DNA of 5,958 bases from Bacteroidota bacterium. Its GTDB lineage: Bacteria > Bacteroidota > Bacteroidia > Cytophagales > Cyclobacteriaceae. The first letter of the stretch is position 1, and each line of letters starts with the position of its first letter. The translations under genes and the position numbers were made by a program. Shown in pieces: positions 4,831 to 5,958 of the stretch. Below the pieces are notes generated by a model, which was given only the letters and a program-made list of their open reading frames with translations, made no database searches and had not been told where the DNA came from. The stretch spans positions 1 to 5,958 of the forward strand of contig JAEZGH010000068.1 in the NCBI GenBank assembly GCA_023417065.1, read 5' to 3'.

Positions 4831-5958
4831 TTCCTGTTTCGATCTATAATCCGCTTGAAGGCATTGATCGCGTGACCAATATCTATGACTTCGTCGGGAA
4901 AGTCTTACACACCCGGACCGTTCACCATGCAGGCCAGTCGGGTGAAAAAATCGTAACGCGCAAATTTGACTACGACCATGCGGGCAGGTTGCTCAAAACA
5001 TGGCACCGCATCGGAGGTTCGGGCAGCTTCAAGTTGTTGGCAGCAAACGAATACAACGAACTGGGCCAACTCATTACCAAAAAGCTCCACTCTGAAAATG
5101 GTGGTTCGACCTTCGAGCAGGAAGTTGACTACCGGTACAATATCCGTGGGTGGCTGACCAAGGTGAATGACCCTGCTAACATCGGCAACGATCTGTTTGG
5201 GATGGAATTGAAGTATAATGTTCCTACACTTCCAAACATACAGGCGCAGTTCAATGGAAACATCTCTCAAATCGACTGGAAGAGCACCGACGGTGAAGGC
5301 CAGCAGTACGGCTATTCCTATGATCCGATGAACCGACTGCTTGAAGCGAAGTACTTTAACCAGGCAGATCCAACCAACAAGAATGGCAGGTTCAATGAGA
5401 AGATATGGAATGATGACTTGAACGCGGCTTATGATTTGAATGGAAATATTCTTGGAATTGAACGCCGGGGAAGAATCAGTGAAGTCAATGCACCTGCCGC
5501 CTATGACCTGATGGACAATCTCAGATATGCATATATAGGCAATCAGTTGCTAAAGGTAGATGATTTGACCAATGTTGGTAATGGATTCAAAAACGGCGAC
5601 AACGGAGATAATGACTATCTCTACGACCACAACGGCAACATGATCCAGGACAAGAACAAGGATATCGATGGAGCCACTTCATCAACAGGTAACAGTGTGA
5701 TCACGTACAATTATTTGAATCTGCCCGAGGTTGTACGCAAGAACACCGGCGAGTACATCAAATACATCTACGATGCCACCGGACGCAAGCTCCGTCAGGA
5801 AGTTTATAATGCTTCGAATCAGCTCATCAAAAAAAGTGTATATGCCGGAGAGTTCTTCTACGAAGGGGAGAACCCCGCGGGAAATGCCACGGCAAGCTTG
5901 AAGTTCGTAAACACGGAAGAAGGACGTGTATTGATAGACGGGACTAGTCAGGAGTATC
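4824..5958 (+). CDS. RHS/YD-repeat core, 5'-truncated, running off the window
   Basis: The frame is open from the ATG at 4824 (stop at 4818-4820) to the window end, 378 codons without a stop. RHS similarity starts around 4845 (YNPLEGIDRVTNIYDFVGKVL), which in full-length proteins is far inside the core, so the N-terminal export and shell-forming part is missing. YD-type repeats follow: YDHAGRLLKTWH (residue 50 on), YNELGQLITKKL, YNIRGWLTKV, YDPMNRLLEAKY, YDLNGNILGIERRG, YDHNGNMIQDKN, YNYLNLPEVVRK and YIYDATGRKLRQEVY. The end (KFVNTEEGRVLIDG) is the segment that normally leads into the YHLKDHLGN-type core and then a toxic tip, expected beyond 5958. These repeats build the beta-cocoon around the toxin. 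The start at 4824 falls in the broken regulator and may not be a real initiation site. Confidence 0.85.
   Translation, partial: MIFPVSIYNPLEGIDRVTNIYDFVGKVLHTRTVHHAGQSGEKIVTRKFDYDHAGRLLKTWHRIGGSGSFKLLAANEYNELGQLITKKLHSENGGSTFEQEVDYRYNIRGWLTKVNDPANIGNDLFGMELKYNVPTLPNIQAQFNGNISQIDWKSTDGEGQQYGYSYDPMNRLLEAKYFNQADPTNKNGRFNEKIWNDDLNAAYDLNGNILGIERRGRISEVNAPAAYDLMDNLRYAYIGNQLLKVDDLTNVGNGFKNGDNGDNDYLYDHNGNMIQDKNKDIDGATSSTGNSVITYNYLNLPEVVRKNTGEYIKYIYDATGRKLRQEVYNASNQLIKKSVYAGEFFYEGENPAGNATASLKFVNTEEGRVLIDGTSQEY

Noticed and set aside
4637..4849. Rightward open frame of 70 codons
   Set aside because: It is the complement of the XRE regulator remnant; its own translation has no protein-like pattern and is rich in Trp, His and Ser.
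4905..5270. Leftward open frame of 121 codons inside the RHS core
   Set aside because: It lies opposite clear YD repeats and is a shadow of that coding strand.

Overview
The window reads as an accessory polymorphic-toxin locus from a member of the Bacteroidota. The support is the type of RHS/YD-repeat protein present: the YYPFG…NSYSRE…GARMYM…GRWG…DP…DPDG core end typical of Bacteroidota RHS proteins, and the IYDFVGKVL / YDHAGRLL style core at the right edge. No rRNA, tRNA or housekeeping gene is present to fix the lineage further.

Layout. Everything convincingly coding reads rightward. From 1 to about 4316 there are three RHS C-terminal tips, each followed by an overlapping small gene that fits an immunity role. 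Tip A (1-825, cut by the window edge) ends in a GIY-YIG/URI-like nuclease domain and is followed by a soluble protein (809-1417). Tip B (1738-2580, RHS frame open from 1666) ends in a metzincin-like zinc protease with an HExxHxxGxxD motif and is followed by a small lipoprotein (2577-3035). Tip C (3188-4003, RHS frame open from 3044) ends in an alpha/beta-hydrolase or lipase-like domain and is followed by a three-helix membrane protein (3990-4316). A factor-independent terminator closes the block at 4335-4360. Tips B and C lack the long RHS core. Their homology to RHS starts at the same point, YYPFG, right after an in-frame stop, so they look like displaced cassettes rather than complete RHS genes.

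From 4359 to about 4830 lies decayed, leftward-oriented material: a fragment of an unrecognised conserved protein, and an XRE-family helix-turn-helix regulator broken by frameshifts. At about 4824-4845 this switches abruptly into the middle of a long RHS core that runs rightward off the window. This core has no N-terminal part here and presumably leads to a further tip downstream.

How the parts work together. In polymorphic toxin systems the RHS core forms a shell around a variable toxic C-terminus, and the adjacent gene protects the producer. Here the predicted immunity location matches the predicted toxin chemistry in all three pairs: cytoplasmic for the nuclease, lipoprotein for the protease, membrane for the lipase-like toxin. 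The coreless cassettes could be silent spares that gain a core by recombination, or simply decaying remains. Toxin families are assigned from motifs read by eye, and no database search was possible.
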